Notes: generated by a model from the sequence alone, not told the origin. DNA of 35,426 nucleotides from JAFARZ01 sp035651595 (GCA_035651595.1 DASRFJ010000240.1:1-35426); one strand, 5' to 3'. Positions 22,236 to 31,973 are shown, numbered from the stretch's first letter. Numbers and translations: made by a program.

Positions 22236-24554
22236 GTGACACGAACAGTCCTGCCTGTGGAAGACCGGATCGCGACCGAGATCGGCGTGGCGACGCGTCA
22301 GGTCAGGGCCGCGGTCGAGTTGCTCGACGGCGGCGCGACGGTGCCGTTCATCGCCCGGTACCGCAAGGAGGCGACCGGCACGCTCGACGACGCGCAGCTG
22401 CGCACGCTCGAGGAGCGGCTGCGCTACCTGCGCGAGATGGACGAGCGCCGCGCCGCGATCCTGGCCGAGATCGAAAAGCAGGGCAAGCTGACCGAAGAGC
22501 TCGCCGACCAGATCTACGCCGCGGACTCCAAGGCCAGGCTGGAAGACCTGTACCTGCCGTACAAGCCGAAGCGCCGCACCAAGGCGCAGATCGCCCGCGA
22601 GGCCGGCCTGGAACCGCTGGCCGACCTGCTGCTCGCCGACCCGACCCGTGACCCGGCCACCGAGGCGGCGGCGTTCCTCAACGAGAACGTCGCGGACGCG
22701 GCGGCGGCCCTCGAGGGCGCCCGCGCGATCCTGGTCGAGCGGTTCGGCGAGGACGCGGACCTGATCGGCGAGCTGCGCGAGACCATGTGGTCGCGCGGCG
22801 AGGTCACCTCGAAGGTCCGCGAGGGCAAAGAGCTGGCCGGCGAAAAGTTCAAGGACTACTTCGAGTTCGGCGAGCCGTTCCGCAGGCTGCCGTCGCATCG
22901 GATCCTCGCGCTGTTCCGCGGCGAGAAGGAGGAGATCCTCGACCTCACCTTCGATCCCGGCGGCGACGCCGCGGAAGCCGACGCCGAGCAGCGCATCGCG
23001 GACCGGTTCGGCATCGCCGACCAGGGCCGCCCGGCCGACACGTGGCTGAACCAGACCGTGCACTGGGCCTGGCGGACCCGGATCCTGGTGCACCTGGGCG
23101 TGGACACCCGGGTGCGGCTGTGGCAGGCGGCCGAGGACGAGGCGGTCCGGGTGTTCGCCGCCAACGTGCGCGACCTGCTGCTCGCCGCGCCGGCCGGCGC
23201 CCGCACCACGATCGGCCTCGACCCCGGGTTCCGCACCGGCGTGAAGGTGGCCGTCACCGACACCACCGGCAAGGTCGTCGCGACGAGCACGATCTACCCG
23301 CACGAACCGCACAACCAGTGGGACAAGTCCATCGCCGTGCTAGCCGCGCTGGCCGCGGAGCACAAGGCCGAGCTGGTCGCGATCGGCAACGGCACCGCGT
23401 CCCGGGAGACCGACCGGCTCGCCGCCGACCTGATCAAGAAGCACCCGGCACTGGGCCTCACCAAGGTCGTGGTGTCCGAGGCGGGCGCGTCGGTGTACTC
23501 CGCGTCCGAGTACGCCTCGCGTGAGCTGCCCGACCTGGACGTCTCGCTGCGCGGCGCGGCGTCGATCGCGCGGCGGCTCCAGGACCCGCTGGCCGAGCTC
23601 GTCAAGATCGACCCGAAGTCGATCGGCGTCGGCCAGTACCAGCACGACGTCGCCGAGACCAAGCTGTCCCGCTCGCTGGACGCGGTCGTCGAGGACTGCG
23701 TGAACGCGGTCGGCGTGGACCTGAACACCGCCTCGCAGCCGCTGCTCGCCCGGGTGTCCGGCATCTCCGACGGCCTGGCCTCGGCGATCGTCGCCCGCCG
23801 GGACGCGCTCGGTGCGTTCCGCACCCGCGCTGACCTCAAAGACGTGCCCCGCCTCGGCCCGAAGGCGTTCGAGCAGTGCGCCGGATTCCTGCGCATCCGC
23901 GGTGGCGACGACCCGCTCGACGCCTCGGGCGTGCATCCGGAGGCGTATCCGGTGGTGCGCCGGATCCTGGCCGCCACCGGCGGCGGCGCCGGCGAGCTGA
24001 TCGGCGCGACCGCCACGCTGCGGGCGCTGAAGCCGGCCGACTTCACCGATGAGCGGTTCGGCGTGCCGACGGTCACCGACATCCTGCGCGAGCTGGAAAA
24101 GCCCGGCCGCGACCCGCGACCCGCGTTCACCACCGCGACGTTCGCCGAAGGCGTGGAGACGCTCGCCGACCTGACGCCTGGCTTGGTCCTGGAGGGGGTC
24201 GTCACGAACGTGGCGGCGTTCGGCGCGTTCGTGGACATCGGCGTGCATCAGGACGGCCTGGTGCACGTGTCGCAGCTCGCTCGCGGGTTCGTCGCGGACC
24301 CCCGCTCGGTCGTCAAGTCCGGCGACGTCGTGCGGGTCAAGGTGCTCTCGGTCGACGTCCCGCGCAAGCGCATCTCGCTGACCCTGCGCCTTGACGAAGA
24401 CGGCGGAACGACGTCGGTGCCGTCCTCCGGGAATCGTCCTTCGCCAAAGGGGAAGAAGGCCGCGCGCCCCGAGCGCGCCCCGCAGCGCACTCCCGATGGC
24501 GCGATGGCCGACGCCCTCCGCCGCGCGGGCCTCCTGCGCGACAAGAACCGGTAG
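22236..24554 (+). CDS. tex: Tex-family RNA-binding transcription accessory protein
   Basis: This 772-residue protein has the full Tex layout. An N-terminal helical region opens with VEDRIATEIGVATRQVRAAV and VPFIARYRKEATG. A YqgF/RNase H-like domain contains TIGLDPGFRTGVKVAV, then come helix-hairpin-helix segments (VNTASQPLL-like and FRTRADLKDVPRLGPKAFEQCAGFLRI) and a C-terminal S1 domain (GLVLEGVVTNVAAFGAFVDIGVHQDGLVHVSQL). Tex binds nucleic acid and is involved in transcription and stress responses. The start is a GTG six bases after CAGAAT (22224-22229). The gene stands alone, divergent from GH3 and 78 bases before thrS. Confidence 0.94.
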   Translation: MTRTVLPVEDRIATEIGVATRQVRAAVELLDGGATVPFIARYRKEATGTLDDAQLRTLEERLRYLREMDERRAAILAEIEKQGKLTEELADQIYAADSKARLEDLYLPYKPKRRTKAQIAREAGLEPLADLLLADPTRDPATEAAAFLNENVADAAAALEGARAILVERFGEDADLIGELRETMWSRGEVTSKVREGKELAGEKFKDYFEFGEPFRRLPSHRILALFRGEKEEILDLTFDPGGDAAEADAEQRIADRFGIADQGRPADTWLNQTVHWAWRTRILVHLGVDTRVRLWQAAEDEAVRVFAANVRDLLLAAPAGARTTIGLDPGFRTGVKVAVTDTTGKVVATSTIYPHEPHNQWDKSIAVLAALAAEHKAELVAIGNGTASRETDRLAADLIKKHPALGLTKVVVSEAGASVYSASEYASRELPDLDVSLRGAASIARRLQDPLAELVKIDPKSIGVGQYQHDVAETKLSRSLDAVVEDCVNAVGVDLNTASQPLLARVSGISDGLASAIVARRDALGAFRTRADLKDVPRLGPKAFEQCAGFLRIRGGDDPLDASGVHPEAYPVVRRILAATGGGAGELIGATATLRALKPADFTDERFGVPTVTDILRELEKPGRDPRPAFTTATFAEGVETLADLTPGLVLEGVVTNVAAFGAFVDIGVHQDGLVHVSQLARGFVADPRSVVKSGDVVRVKVLSVDVPRKRISLTLRLDEDGGTTSVPSSGNRPSPKGKKAARPERAPQRTPDGAMADALRRAGLLRDKNR

Positions 24555-24632
24555 CAAGCCCGCAGACGTCGCGGGGGCGGATCTTCGGTAGCATCGGGTG
24601 ACTGACCACTACACAGACACCGGGAGTTCATC

Positions 24633-26600
24633 GTGTCCAGCCAGCAGCTTCGTATCACCCTCGCAGGCAGCGAGCATGTGGTCGAGGCTGGCACGACGGC
24701 GGGGGCGGTGCTCGACGGCGGGCCGGGGACGATAGCGGCGCGGGTCGGCGGCGTGCTGCGGGATCTCGGGTACGTGCTCGCGGACGGCGACACGGTCGAG
24801 CCGGTGGACATCGCCAGCGCGGACGGCCGGGCGATCGTGCGGCACTCCACCGCGCACGTCATGGCCCAGGCGGTCCAGGAGCTGTTCCCGCAGGCCAAGC
24901 TCGGCATCGGCCCGCCCGTGGAGAACGGTTTCTACTACGACTTCGACGTGCCGAAGCCGTTCGAGCCCGAGGACCTGAAGGCGATCGAGGGCCGGATGCG
25001 GCAGATCGTGAAGCAGGGCCAGCGGTTCTCCCGGCGCGTGGTGACCGACGCGCAGGCCCGCGACGAACTCGCCGCCGAGCCGTACAAGCTGGAGCTGATC
25101 GGCCTCAAGGGCGGTACCGCGGACGCGGAGGAGTCCGTGGAGGTAGGCGGCCCTGATCATGAGCTGACGATTTACGACAACCTGGACCCGTCGTCGGGCG
25201 AGCTGTGCTGGAAGGACCTGTGCCGCGGGCCGCACGTGCCGACCACCAGGAACATCCCGGCGTTCAAGCTGATGCGCACCGGCGGCGCGTACTGGCGGGG
25301 GAGCGAGAAGAACCCGCAGCTCCAGCGCATTTACGGCACCGCCTGGGAGAGCCGTGAGCGCCAGGAGGAGTACCTGACGCTGATGGCGGAGGCCGAGAAG
25401 CGGGATCACCGCAAGCTCGGCGCCGAGCTTGACCTGTTCTCGTTCCCGACCGCGATCGGCAGCGGGCTGCCGGTCTTCCATCCCAAGGGCGGCGTGATCC
25501 GCAAGGAGATGGAGGACTACTCGCGGCGGCGGCACGAGGCGGCCGGGTACCAGTTCGTCAACACCCCGCACGTCACCAAGGCGGAGCTGTTCGAGACCTC
25601 GGGCCACCTGGGGTTCTACAAGGACGGCATGTTCCCGCCGATGGAGCTGGACGGCGCGGAGTACTACGCCAAGCCGATGAACTGCCCGATGCACGTGCTG
25701 ATCTACGCGTCCCGTGGCCGGTCGTACCGGGAGCTGCCGCTGCGGCTGTTCGAGTTCGGCACCGTGTACCGGTACGAGAAGTCCGGCGTCGTGCACGGCC
25801 TGACCAGGGCCCGCGGCTTCACCCAGGACGACTCGCACATCTTCTGCACGCCCGAGCAGCTCTCCGGCGAGCTGGCCTCGCTGCTGGACTTCGTCGTCGG
25901 GCTGCTGCGCGACTTCGGGCTGACCGACTTCGAGGCCGAGCTGTCCACCCGGCCCGATAAATACGTCGGCACAGTCGAGGAGTGGTCGGCCGCGGAGGCC
26001 GCTTTGCAGTACGCGCTCGACGCGTCCGGCCTGCCGTACGTGATCGCGGAGGGCGAGGGCGCGTTCTACGCACCGAAGATCGACGTGCACGTGAAGGATG
26101 CGATCGGGCGGCGCTGGCAGTTGTCGACGTTGCAGGTCGACTTCCAGGAGCCCGGCCGGTTCGGCATCGAGTACACCGCGGCCGACGGCTCGCGGCAGCG
26201 GCCCTACATGATCCACCGGGCGCTGTTCGGCTCGATCGAGCGGTTCTTCGGCATCCTGGTCGAGCACTACGCGGGCGCGTTCCCGCCCTGGCTGGCGCCG
26301 GTCCAGGTCACCGGCATCCCGATCTCCGACGCGCACGCGCCGTACCTGGGCAAGGTGGCCGCGCGGCTGCGGGAGGAAGGGATCCGGGTCGAGGTCGACG
26401 ACTCCGACGACCGGATGCAGAAGAAGATCAGGACCGCGCAGAAGCAGAAGGTGCCGTTCATGCTGCTGGCCGGGGACGCGGACGTGGCGGCGGGCGCCGT
26501 GTCGTTCCGCTACCGGGACGGCACGCAGAAGAACGGCGTCCCGGTCGAGGAAGCCATCGCCGAGATCGTCACCGCCGTCCGCGACCGCGTCCAGATCTGA
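24633..26600 (+). CDS. thrS: Threonyl-tRNA synthetase
   Basis: The protein has 655 residues. A TGS domain (about 5-62) is followed by the editing domain with His71 and His75 (HSTAHV) and CRGPHVP, then the class II catalytic core and the anticodon-binding domain from about 560. The zinc ligands are Cys351 (MNCPMH), His402 (DDSHIF) and His528 (MIHRALFG), spaced exactly as Cys334, His385 and His511 of the E. coli enzyme. The start is a GTG with GGGAG about seven bases upstream. A TAGCAT -10-like box (24589-24594) would give a leader of roughly 35 bases, too short for a T-box riboswitch, and none is seen. HIT follows after seven bases. Confidence 0.97.
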   Translation: MSSQQLRITLAGSEHVVEAGTTAGAVLDGGPGTIAARVGGVLRDLGYVLADGDTVEPVDIASADGRAIVRHSTAHVMAQAVQELFPQAKLGIGPPVENGFYYDFDVPKPFEPEDLKAIEGRMRQIVKQGQRFSRRVVTDAQARDELAAEPYKLELIGLKGGTADAEESVEVGGPDHELTIYDNLDPSSGELCWKDLCRGPHVPTTRNIPAFKLMRTGGAYWRGSEKNPQLQRIYGTAWESRERQEEYLTLMAEAEKRDHRKLGAELDLFSFPTAIGSGLPVFHPKGGVIRKEMEDYSRRRHEAAGYQFVNTPHVTKAELFETSGHLGFYKDGMFPPMELDGAEYYAKPMNCPMHVLIYASRGRSYRELPLRLFEFGTVYRYEKSGVVHGLTRARGFTQDDSHIFCTPEQLSGELASLLDFVVGLLRDFGLTDFEAELSTRPDKYVGTVEEWSAAEAALQYALDASGLPYVIAEGEGAFYAPKIDVHVKDAIGRRWQLSTLQVDFQEPGRFGIEYTAADGSRQRPYMIHRALFGSIERFFGILVEHYAGAFPPWLAPVQVTGIPISDAHAPYLGKVAARLREEGIRVEVDDSDDRMQKKIRTAQKQKVPFMLLAGDADVAAGAVSFRYRDGTQKNGVPVEEAIAEIVTAVRDRVQI

Positions 26601-26607
26601 GCCGGTC

Positions 26608-27231
26608 ATGGAGCCAGATCCGTTCGAGAGGCTCTGGACGCCGCACCGGATGGCGTACATCAAGGGGGAGGGCAAACCCACCGGCCCCGGCGCCGACGAG
26701 GGCTGCCCGTTCTGCCGCGCGCCCACGCTGCCGGACGAGGAAGGCCTGATCGTCGCCCGTGGCGCGCTGGTGTACGCGGTGCTGAACCTGTACCCGTACA
26801 ACAGCGGCCACGTGCTCGTCTGCCCGTACCGGCACGTGCCGGACTATACGGACCTGGAGGCGGCCGAGGCCGCCGAGTTCAGTGCGTTCACCCAGCGCGC
26901 GATCGGCGCGCTGCGCGTGGCGTCCACCCCGCACGGCTTCAACATCGGCATGAACCTGGGCACGGTGGCCGGCGCGGGCATCGCCGCCCACCTGCATCAG
27001 CACGTGGTGCCCCGGTGGGGCGGCGACACCAACTTCATGCCGGTCGTCGCCCGCACCCGGGTGCTGCCGGAGCTGCTGTCGGACACCCGTAAACTGCTCG
27101 CCGACGCGTGGGCGAAGACCGGGTTACCGGACGGTGTGCGACGCCCTCTGGGGCAACGTGTTCGCCTGCCGGTAATGTTCTGTTTGCCGTTGTGTGAGCC
27201 GGGACTGTTAAGCAGTCACTCATGCGACTGA
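26608..27231 (+). CDS. HIT-family nucleotide hydrolase/transferase with C-terminal extension
   Basis: This 207-residue protein has the histidine triad HLHQHVVPRW and an N-terminal CPFC (Cys33, Cys36) that with a histidine can bind zinc. It fits the actinobacterial HIT branch that usually follows thrS and precedes pgsA and includes an AP4A phosphorylase of mycobacteria. The first 170 residues match the family; the last 35 or so (from about KTGLPDGVRRPLG) look like a read-on tail and overlap the next gene's start by 10 bases. Its usual partner pgsA is 4.7 kb away here. It is probably cotranscribed with thrS. Confidence 0.9.
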   Translation: MEPDPFERLWTPHRMAYIKGEGKPTGPGADEGCPFCRAPTLPDEEGLIVARGALVYAVLNLYPYNSGHVLVCPYRHVPDYTDLEAAEAAEFSAFTQRAIGALRVASTPHGFNIGMNLGTVAGAGIAAHLHQHVVPRWGGDTNFMPVVARTRVLPELLSDTRKLLADAWAKTGLPDGVRRPLGQRVRLPVMFCLPLCEPGLLSSHSCD

Positions 27232-29573
27232 AATCCCACAAAGCCTGGCGTTGGACGGCCTGCGCAGGCGCGCTGGCTGCCTCGATGCTTGTCGTGCCCG
27301 CCGCCTCGGCGGTCGCGAGTTCGCCGGCCCCGGCAGCGCACGGCAAGATCAAGCACGTCTGGCTGATCATCCTCGAGAACAAGTCCTACGACGCCACGTT
27401 CACCGGCTTGAACAACAACACCTACCTGTGGAAGACGCTGCCCGCGCAGGGGGTGCTGCTGAAGAACTACTACGGCACCGGGCACTTCTCCCTGGACAAC
27501 TACATCTCGATGGTGAGCGGCCAGGCCACCCAGCCGGACACCCAGGCCGACTGCCCGCTCTACGACTCGGCTTCCGGTGCCGTTGACAAGTCGGGCTCGC
27601 TGTTCACGAACCGGAACTACGGCCAGCTGGTCTCCGCGGCCGGCCCGAACGCCGCGGCCGGCACCAACGGCTGCGTCTACCCGTCCAGCGTGCCGACGCT
27701 GTTCAACCAGCTCGACGCGGCACATGAGAGCTGGAAGGGCTACGCGCAGGATCTCGGCAACGCCGACGCGAGCGGCCCCGCGCACGACGCGGGCACCCAG
27801 TTCTGCGGCGCGCCGTATGCCGCACCCGCCGCGACCGGCGCCACCACCCAGCCGAACCCGGGCAGCGCGAACGCCACCGACCAGTACGTGCCCAAGCACT
27901 TCCCGTTCCCCTGGTTCGAGTCGGTCCTCCAGTCCGGGGACTGCAACGACGCGCACATCGCGAACCTGTTCAGCACCACCGGCGGGCTTTACCACGACCT
28001 GCAGAGCGAGTCGACCACTCCCGCGTTCAGCTGGATCTCGCCGAATAACTGCAGCGACGCCCACGACGCGGTCTGCCACGGCAACAACCTGTCCGGCGGC
28101 TGGTCCAACCCGACCACGCCGAACGCTCCGGTGAACTTCACCGGCGGGCTGTACGCCGCGGACCTGTTCCTCGAGCACGTCGTCCCGGAGATCGAGGCGT
28201 CGCCGGCGTTCAAGGACGGCGGGCTCATCGACATCACCTTCGACGAGGCCTTCCCGCCGTTCACCTATAGCGGTAACAGCTTCGCGAACTCCACGATCGT
28301 CGCGCCGGACGCGAAGACCTCGGTCGCGTCGGCCACCGCCGGCGAGAACCTGTTCGGCCGCAACGTGCACTACGAGCCCACCGGCCCGAACACGCCGCTG
28401 GCCAAGAGCTCGACCGGCCAGGAGCTGTACCCGGGCCCGGGCGACAACTCGTTCCTCGACCGCCCGGCGAACTGCGTGGCCCAGACCGTCCCGTCGCAGC
28501 CCGCCGGCGTCTGCCTGCTCGGCGGCGGCAACCCGGTGCCTGGTGCGCGCACGGACGCCGGAGCGACCGGAGCGTCCGGCTCGACGGTGATCGCGGACAA
28601 CGCGGCCGTGGCCACCGACAAGGGCCGGTCCGTGACCGGCACCGGCATCCCGGCCGGGTCGTTCGCCGGCGCGGTGACCGACACGCCGGTGACCGCGACC
28701 CAGCCCAGCCAGAGCGGCGGCCTCGCCGACAACGGGTCGTTCACCCTGGTCAACGCCAGCGGCGCAGCGGTACAGACCACCGGGGCGGTCAGCGGCGTGA
28801 CGCTCGGCGCCCGTACCCCGGCGACCGACCCGCTGTACGACTTCGGCGACGCCACGAACGGCGGCGGTGACACGGGCAGCGTGCTGATCAGCCCGTTCAT
28901 CCGGCCGGGCACGGTGAGCACCCAGTTCTACAACCACTACAGCTGGCTGCGCACGATGGAGGACCTGTTCGGCGTCGCGAAGGCGTCTCCGGGTCTCGAT
29001 CACCGGGGCCACATCGGCTACGCCGCCCAGCCGGGCCTCGCGCCGTTCGGCCGGGACGTGTTCAACAACACGTCCGGCTTCGGTTCGACGACCGCGGCCG
29101 CGGCGACGTACGGCGGCATCCCGAGCTGGCTGCCGACACCGACGCTGCCGGTCGGCAGGGTCGTCCAGGCCAGCGCGGCCCACCCGTGGCTGGCGGTCGA
29201 GGGCGACACGGTGCGGGTGCTCCTCGCGGCGGGGCAGGTGACGGCCACCGCGGTCGGGCCGCAGGTACCCGAAGAGGGGGAGTTCCCGGTCCCGGCGACG
29301 TCCCGGTGCACGTTCATGGTGACGTTCACCGCGGCGTCCGGGTCGGTGCCGCTGAACCCGGCCGCGTTCACCACGCAGGACGAGGAGGGGCACCTGCACC
29401 GGCTGTCGGTCAGCGTCCAGGGCGGCGGACCGGTGCCCGCCTCGGTCACCAGCGGGCACACCGTCACGCTGCTGATGTCCGCGGTGCTGCCGGCCGGCTC
29501 CGGCACGCTGCGGTGGACGCCGTCGGGCAACCAGCCGATCGTGTCCTGGGACTTCGACGTCGAGATCGACTGA
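27222..29573 (+). CDS. Secreted phosphoesterase (PF04185, acid phosphatase/phospholipase C superfamily)
   Basis: The 783-residue protein begins with a signal peptide (RLKSHKAWRWTACAGALAASMLVVPAASA) and then the family block KIKHVWLIILENKSYDATF, containing the metal-binding Glu-Asn pair. GTGHFSLDNYISMVSGQ supplies the threonine/serine nucleophile region, and LIDITFDEAF and NHYSWLRTMEDLFGV supply later metal ligands. Around residues 440-530 there is a Gly/Ala/Thr-rich insert within the catalytic domain. The last 130 residues form a beta-rich domain. It should release phosphate from organic phosphates or phospholipids outside the cell. The start overlaps the HIT tail. A short GACTG-TTAAG-CAGTC inverted repeat (27203-27217) and a TAATGT box (27173-27178) precede it, hinting at its own promoter. 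Confidence 0.88.
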   Translation: MRLKSHKAWRWTACAGALAASMLVVPAASAVASSPAPAAHGKIKHVWLIILENKSYDATFTGLNNNTYLWKTLPAQGVLLKNYYGTGHFSLDNYISMVSGQATQPDTQADCPLYDSASGAVDKSGSLFTNRNYGQLVSAAGPNAAAGTNGCVYPSSVPTLFNQLDAAHESWKGYAQDLGNADASGPAHDAGTQFCGAPYAAPAATGATTQPNPGSANATDQYVPKHFPFPWFESVLQSGDCNDAHIANLFSTTGGLYHDLQSESTTPAFSWISPNNCSDAHDAVCHGNNLSGGWSNPTTPNAPVNFTGGLYAADLFLEHVVPEIEASPAFKDGGLIDITFDEAFPPFTYSGNSFANSTIVAPDAKTSVASATAGENLFGRNVHYEPTGPNTPLAKSSTGQELYPGPGDNSFLDRPANCVAQTVPSQPAGVCLLGGGNPVPGARTDAGATGASGSTVIADNAAVATDKGRSVTGTGIPAGSFAGAVTDTPVTATQPSQSGGLADNGSFTLVNASGAAVQTTGAVSGVTLGARTPATDPLYDFGDATNGGGDTGSVLISPFIRPGTVSTQFYNHYSWLRTMEDLFGVAKASPGLDHRGHIGYAAQPGLAPFGRDVFNNTSGFGSTTAAAATYGGIPSWLPTPTLPVGRVVQASAAHPWLAVEGDTVRVLLAAGQVTATAVGPQVPEEGEFPVPATSRCTFMVTFTAASGSVPLNPAAFTTQDEEGHLHRLSVSVQGGGPVPASVTSGHTVTLLMSAVLPAGSGTLRWTPSGNQPIVSWDFDVEID

Positions 29574-29614
29574 ACGGACTCCGGTACCGCACCGGTCCTG
29601 GCCACGATCGCTGG

Positions 29615-29667
29615 ATTATTGCGGACACTTACCCGCCCGATCTGGGAGGGTAAGTGTCCGCAATAAT
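29615..29667. repeat. Dispersed palindromic element, copy B
   Basis: Bases 29615-29638 pair with 29644-29667 over 24 positions with a single G/A mismatch and a five-base loop. The outer 17 pairs include the same GCGGACACTTA arms as copy A at 16719-16765; only the centre (CCCGCCC against CCCCCCC) and the loop differ. It lies between the convergent ends of the phosphoesterase and EF-G2 genes and could act there as a two-way terminator. Its second copy between divergent genes argues that it is a mobile or dispersed element. Confidence 0.85.
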
Positions 29668-29688
29668 TTCGATACGTCGGGCGACCAG

Positions 29689-31830
29689 CTACTCGGGCTT
29701 GGACTCGGCGGCTACTTTGGCGGCCAGGTGGGATGGCAACGGCTCGTGCCGCAGGTACTTGCGGGCGAACGAACCCGTTCCCTGGGACACCGAACGCAGG
29801 TCGATCGCGTACCGGGTGATCTCCAGCTCCGGGATCTCGGCCTTCACCAGCGTCCGCCCGACCGGCACCGGCTCGGTGCCGAGCACCCGGCCGCGGCGCG
29901 AGGACAGGTCCGACATGATCGCGCCCACGTAGCCGTCGGGCACCAGCACGGACACCTCGTCCACCGGCTCGAGCAGCGTCGGCGTCGCCTTGTCCACCGC
30001 GTCCTTGAGCGCCAGCCGGCCTGCCTTCTGGAAGGCCATGTCGGAGGAGTCCACCGAGTGCGCCTTGCCGTCGAACAGGGTGACCCGCAGACCGGTCATC
30101 GGGTAGCCGGCCAGCACGCCCTGCTCCATCTGCCAGCGGACGCCCTTCTCCACGGACGGGATGAACTGCCGTGGCACCACGCCGCCGACGATCTTGTCGA
30201 CGAACTCGAAGCCGGCCGAGTCCTCGAGCGGTTCGATCGAGATGTGGCAGATGCCGTACTCACCGTGGCCGCCGGTCTGCTTGACGTTGCGGCCGAGGCC
30301 CTGCGCCTTACCGGAGATGGTCTCGCGCAGCGGGACCCGCAGGTCCCTGGTCTCCACCGCGACGCCGTAGCGGTTGGCGAGCCGGTCCAGCAGCACGTCC
30401 GCGTGCGCCTCGCCCATGCACCACAGCACGAGCTGGCGGGTCTCCGCGTTCATCTCCAGGCGCACCGTCGGGTCCTCGACGACCACCCGGTTCAGGCCCT
30501 GGGACAGCTTGTCCTCGTCGGCCTTCGACTTGGCCACGATCGCGACCGGGAGCAGCGGCTCCGGCATCGACCAGGGCTCCATCAGCAGCGGCCGGTCCTT
30601 GTCCGACAGCGTGTCGCCGGTCTCCGCGGTGCCGAGCTTGGCGACCGCGCAGATGTCCCCGGCCGGGCAGGAGGCGAGCTGGCGCTGCTGCTTGCCCAGC
30701 GGTGAGGTCAGCGCGCCGATCCGCTCGTCGTCGTCGTGGTCGGCGTGCCCGCGTTCGGCACGGCCGTGGCCGGACACGTGCACCGCGGCATCCGGGCGCA
30801 GCGTCCCGGAGAAGACCCGGACCAGGCTGATGCGGCCGACGAACGAGTCGGTGGTGGTCTTGACGACCTCGGCGAGCAGCGGGCCGTTCGGGTCGGAGGT
30901 CAGCCCGGTGACCGGGGAGCCGTCCGGCGTGGTGACCGCGGGCAGCGGGTGCTCGGCGGGGGAGGGGAATGCCTGGGTCATGACCTCGAGGAGCTCGAAC
31001 ATGCCGGTCTTCTGCGGCGCGGAGGCGGCCAGCACCGGGTAGAACGAGCCGTGCGCGACGGCCTTCTCCAGGTCGTCGATGAGCACCTTCGGATCGATGT
31101 CCTCGCCGCCGAGGTACCGGTCCATCAGCGTCTCGTCTTCGCTCTCGGTGATGATGCCCTCGATCAGCTCGCCGCGCGGGCCGTCCATCCGGTCCAGGTC
31201 GGCGGCCGACGGAGCGCTCTCGGAGCGGGTCCCGCCGCTGTAGCTAAACGTCTTCTGGGAGAGCAGCCCGAGCAGCCCGGCGCCTGCATCGGAGGTGGTC
31301 GGCAGGTACAGCGGAGCGACCCCTTCGCCGAAAGCCTCCTGGCACGCCCGCAGCGTGGCGTCGAAGTCGGCCCGCTGGTGGTCGATCTTGGTGATGACGA
31401 CGGCCCGCGGCATGCCGACGGCAGCGCATTCGTCCCACAGCATCCTGGTTACGCCGTCGATGCCGTCCGTCGCGGGAACGGCGAACAACGCGGAGTCGGC
31501 GGCCCGCAGGCCGGCCCGCAGATCTCCGGTGAAATCGGCATAGCCGGGAGTGTCCAGCAGGTTGACTTTTATCCCGTTATGGACGATGGGGGCGAGGGTC
31601 AGGTTGACCGAGCGTTGCTGCCGGATCTCTACCTCGTCGAAGTCGCTGACCGTGGTGCCCTCTTCGATGCTGCCGGGCCGCTGGATCGTGCCGGTCACGG
31701 CGAGCAGCGCCTCGACCAGGCTCGTCTTTCCGGCTCCGGAATGGCCGACCAGCACCACGTTCCGAACCTGGCCGGCCGCCGGTGCCCTGCCGGGCGCTCC
31801 TCCTGCCGAACCCGAAGATGTTGCTGCCAT
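29689..31830 (-). CDS. Elongation factor G-like protein EF-G2
   Basis: This 713-residue translational GTPase has the P-loop GHSGAGKT (29-36), DTPGY for G3 and TKID for G4, then EF-G domains II-V, with QTGGHGEYG-type domain IV sequence and the C-terminal SSRRGRVLGTEPV. It matches the actinobacterial EF-G2 paralogue, not the essential FusA: G4 is TKID rather than NKMD and the N-terminus is Ala/Gly-rich. The cellular role of EF-G2 is poorly defined. GAGGAGG upstream of the ATG is a strong ribosome-binding site. It sits between HIT/phosphoesterase and pgsA and is transcribed away from pgsA. Confidence 0.92.
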   Translation of the reverse strand: MAATSSGSAGGAPGRAPAAGQVRNVVLVGHSGAGKTSLVEALLAVTGTIQRPGSIEEGTTVSDFDEVEIRQQRSVNLTLAPIVHNGIKVNLLDTPGYADFTGDLRAGLRAADSALFAVPATDGIDGVTRMLWDECAAVGMPRAVVITKIDHQRADFDATLRACQEAFGEGVAPLYLPTTSDAGAGLLGLLSQKTFSYSGGTRSESAPSAADLDRMDGPRGELIEGIITESEDETLMDRYLGGEDIDPKVLIDDLEKAVAHGSFYPVLAASAPQKTGMFELLEVMTQAFPSPAEHPLPAVTTPDGSPVTGLTSDPNGPLLAEVVKTTTDSFVGRISLVRVFSGTLRPDAAVHVSGHGRAERGHADHDDDERIGALTSPLGKQQRQLASCPAGDICAVAKLGTAETGDTLSDKDRPLLMEPWSMPEPLLPVAIVAKSKADEDKLSQGLNRVVVEDPTVRLEMNAETRQLVLWCMGEAHADVLLDRLANRYGVAVETRDLRVPLRETISGKAQGLGRNVKQTGGHGEYGICHISIEPLEDSAGFEFVDKIVGGVVPRQFIPSVEKGVRWQMEQGVLAGYPMTGLRVTLFDGKAHSVDSSDMAFQKAGRLALKDAVDKATPTLLEPVDEVSVLVPDGYVGAIMSDLSSRRGRVLGTEPVPVGRTLVKAEIPELEITRYAIDLRSVSQGTGSFARKYLRHEPLPSHLAAKVAAESKPE

Positions 31831-31973
31831 ATGCGGTTCGCCTCCTCGCGATCTGCGTTAGCTCACCCAGGCTCGTCGCTCACCGAGCCGTAACCCAGCC
31901 TTAACCCGTGGGTGCCCTGACCACAACCCCCGGGGAAAGAAACCTTCCGGCTTGCCCGTAAAATCGGACGGCC

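Noticed and set aside
24555..24632. Possible T-box riboswitch upstream of thrS
   Set aside because: The 78-base gap and likely short leader are too small, and no T-box sequence or terminator/antiterminator pair is visible.
24609..26801. A 730-codon minus-strand frame opposite thrS
   Set aside because: thrS has all zinc ligands and family motifs on the plus strand; the antisense frame is low-complexity shadow.
27216..29459. A 747-codon minus-strand frame opposite the phosphoesterase
   Set aside because: It is a shadow caused by high GC at third positions: the composition is Arg/Gly/Val-rich without motifs, while the plus strand encodes a clear signal peptide and catalytic blocks.
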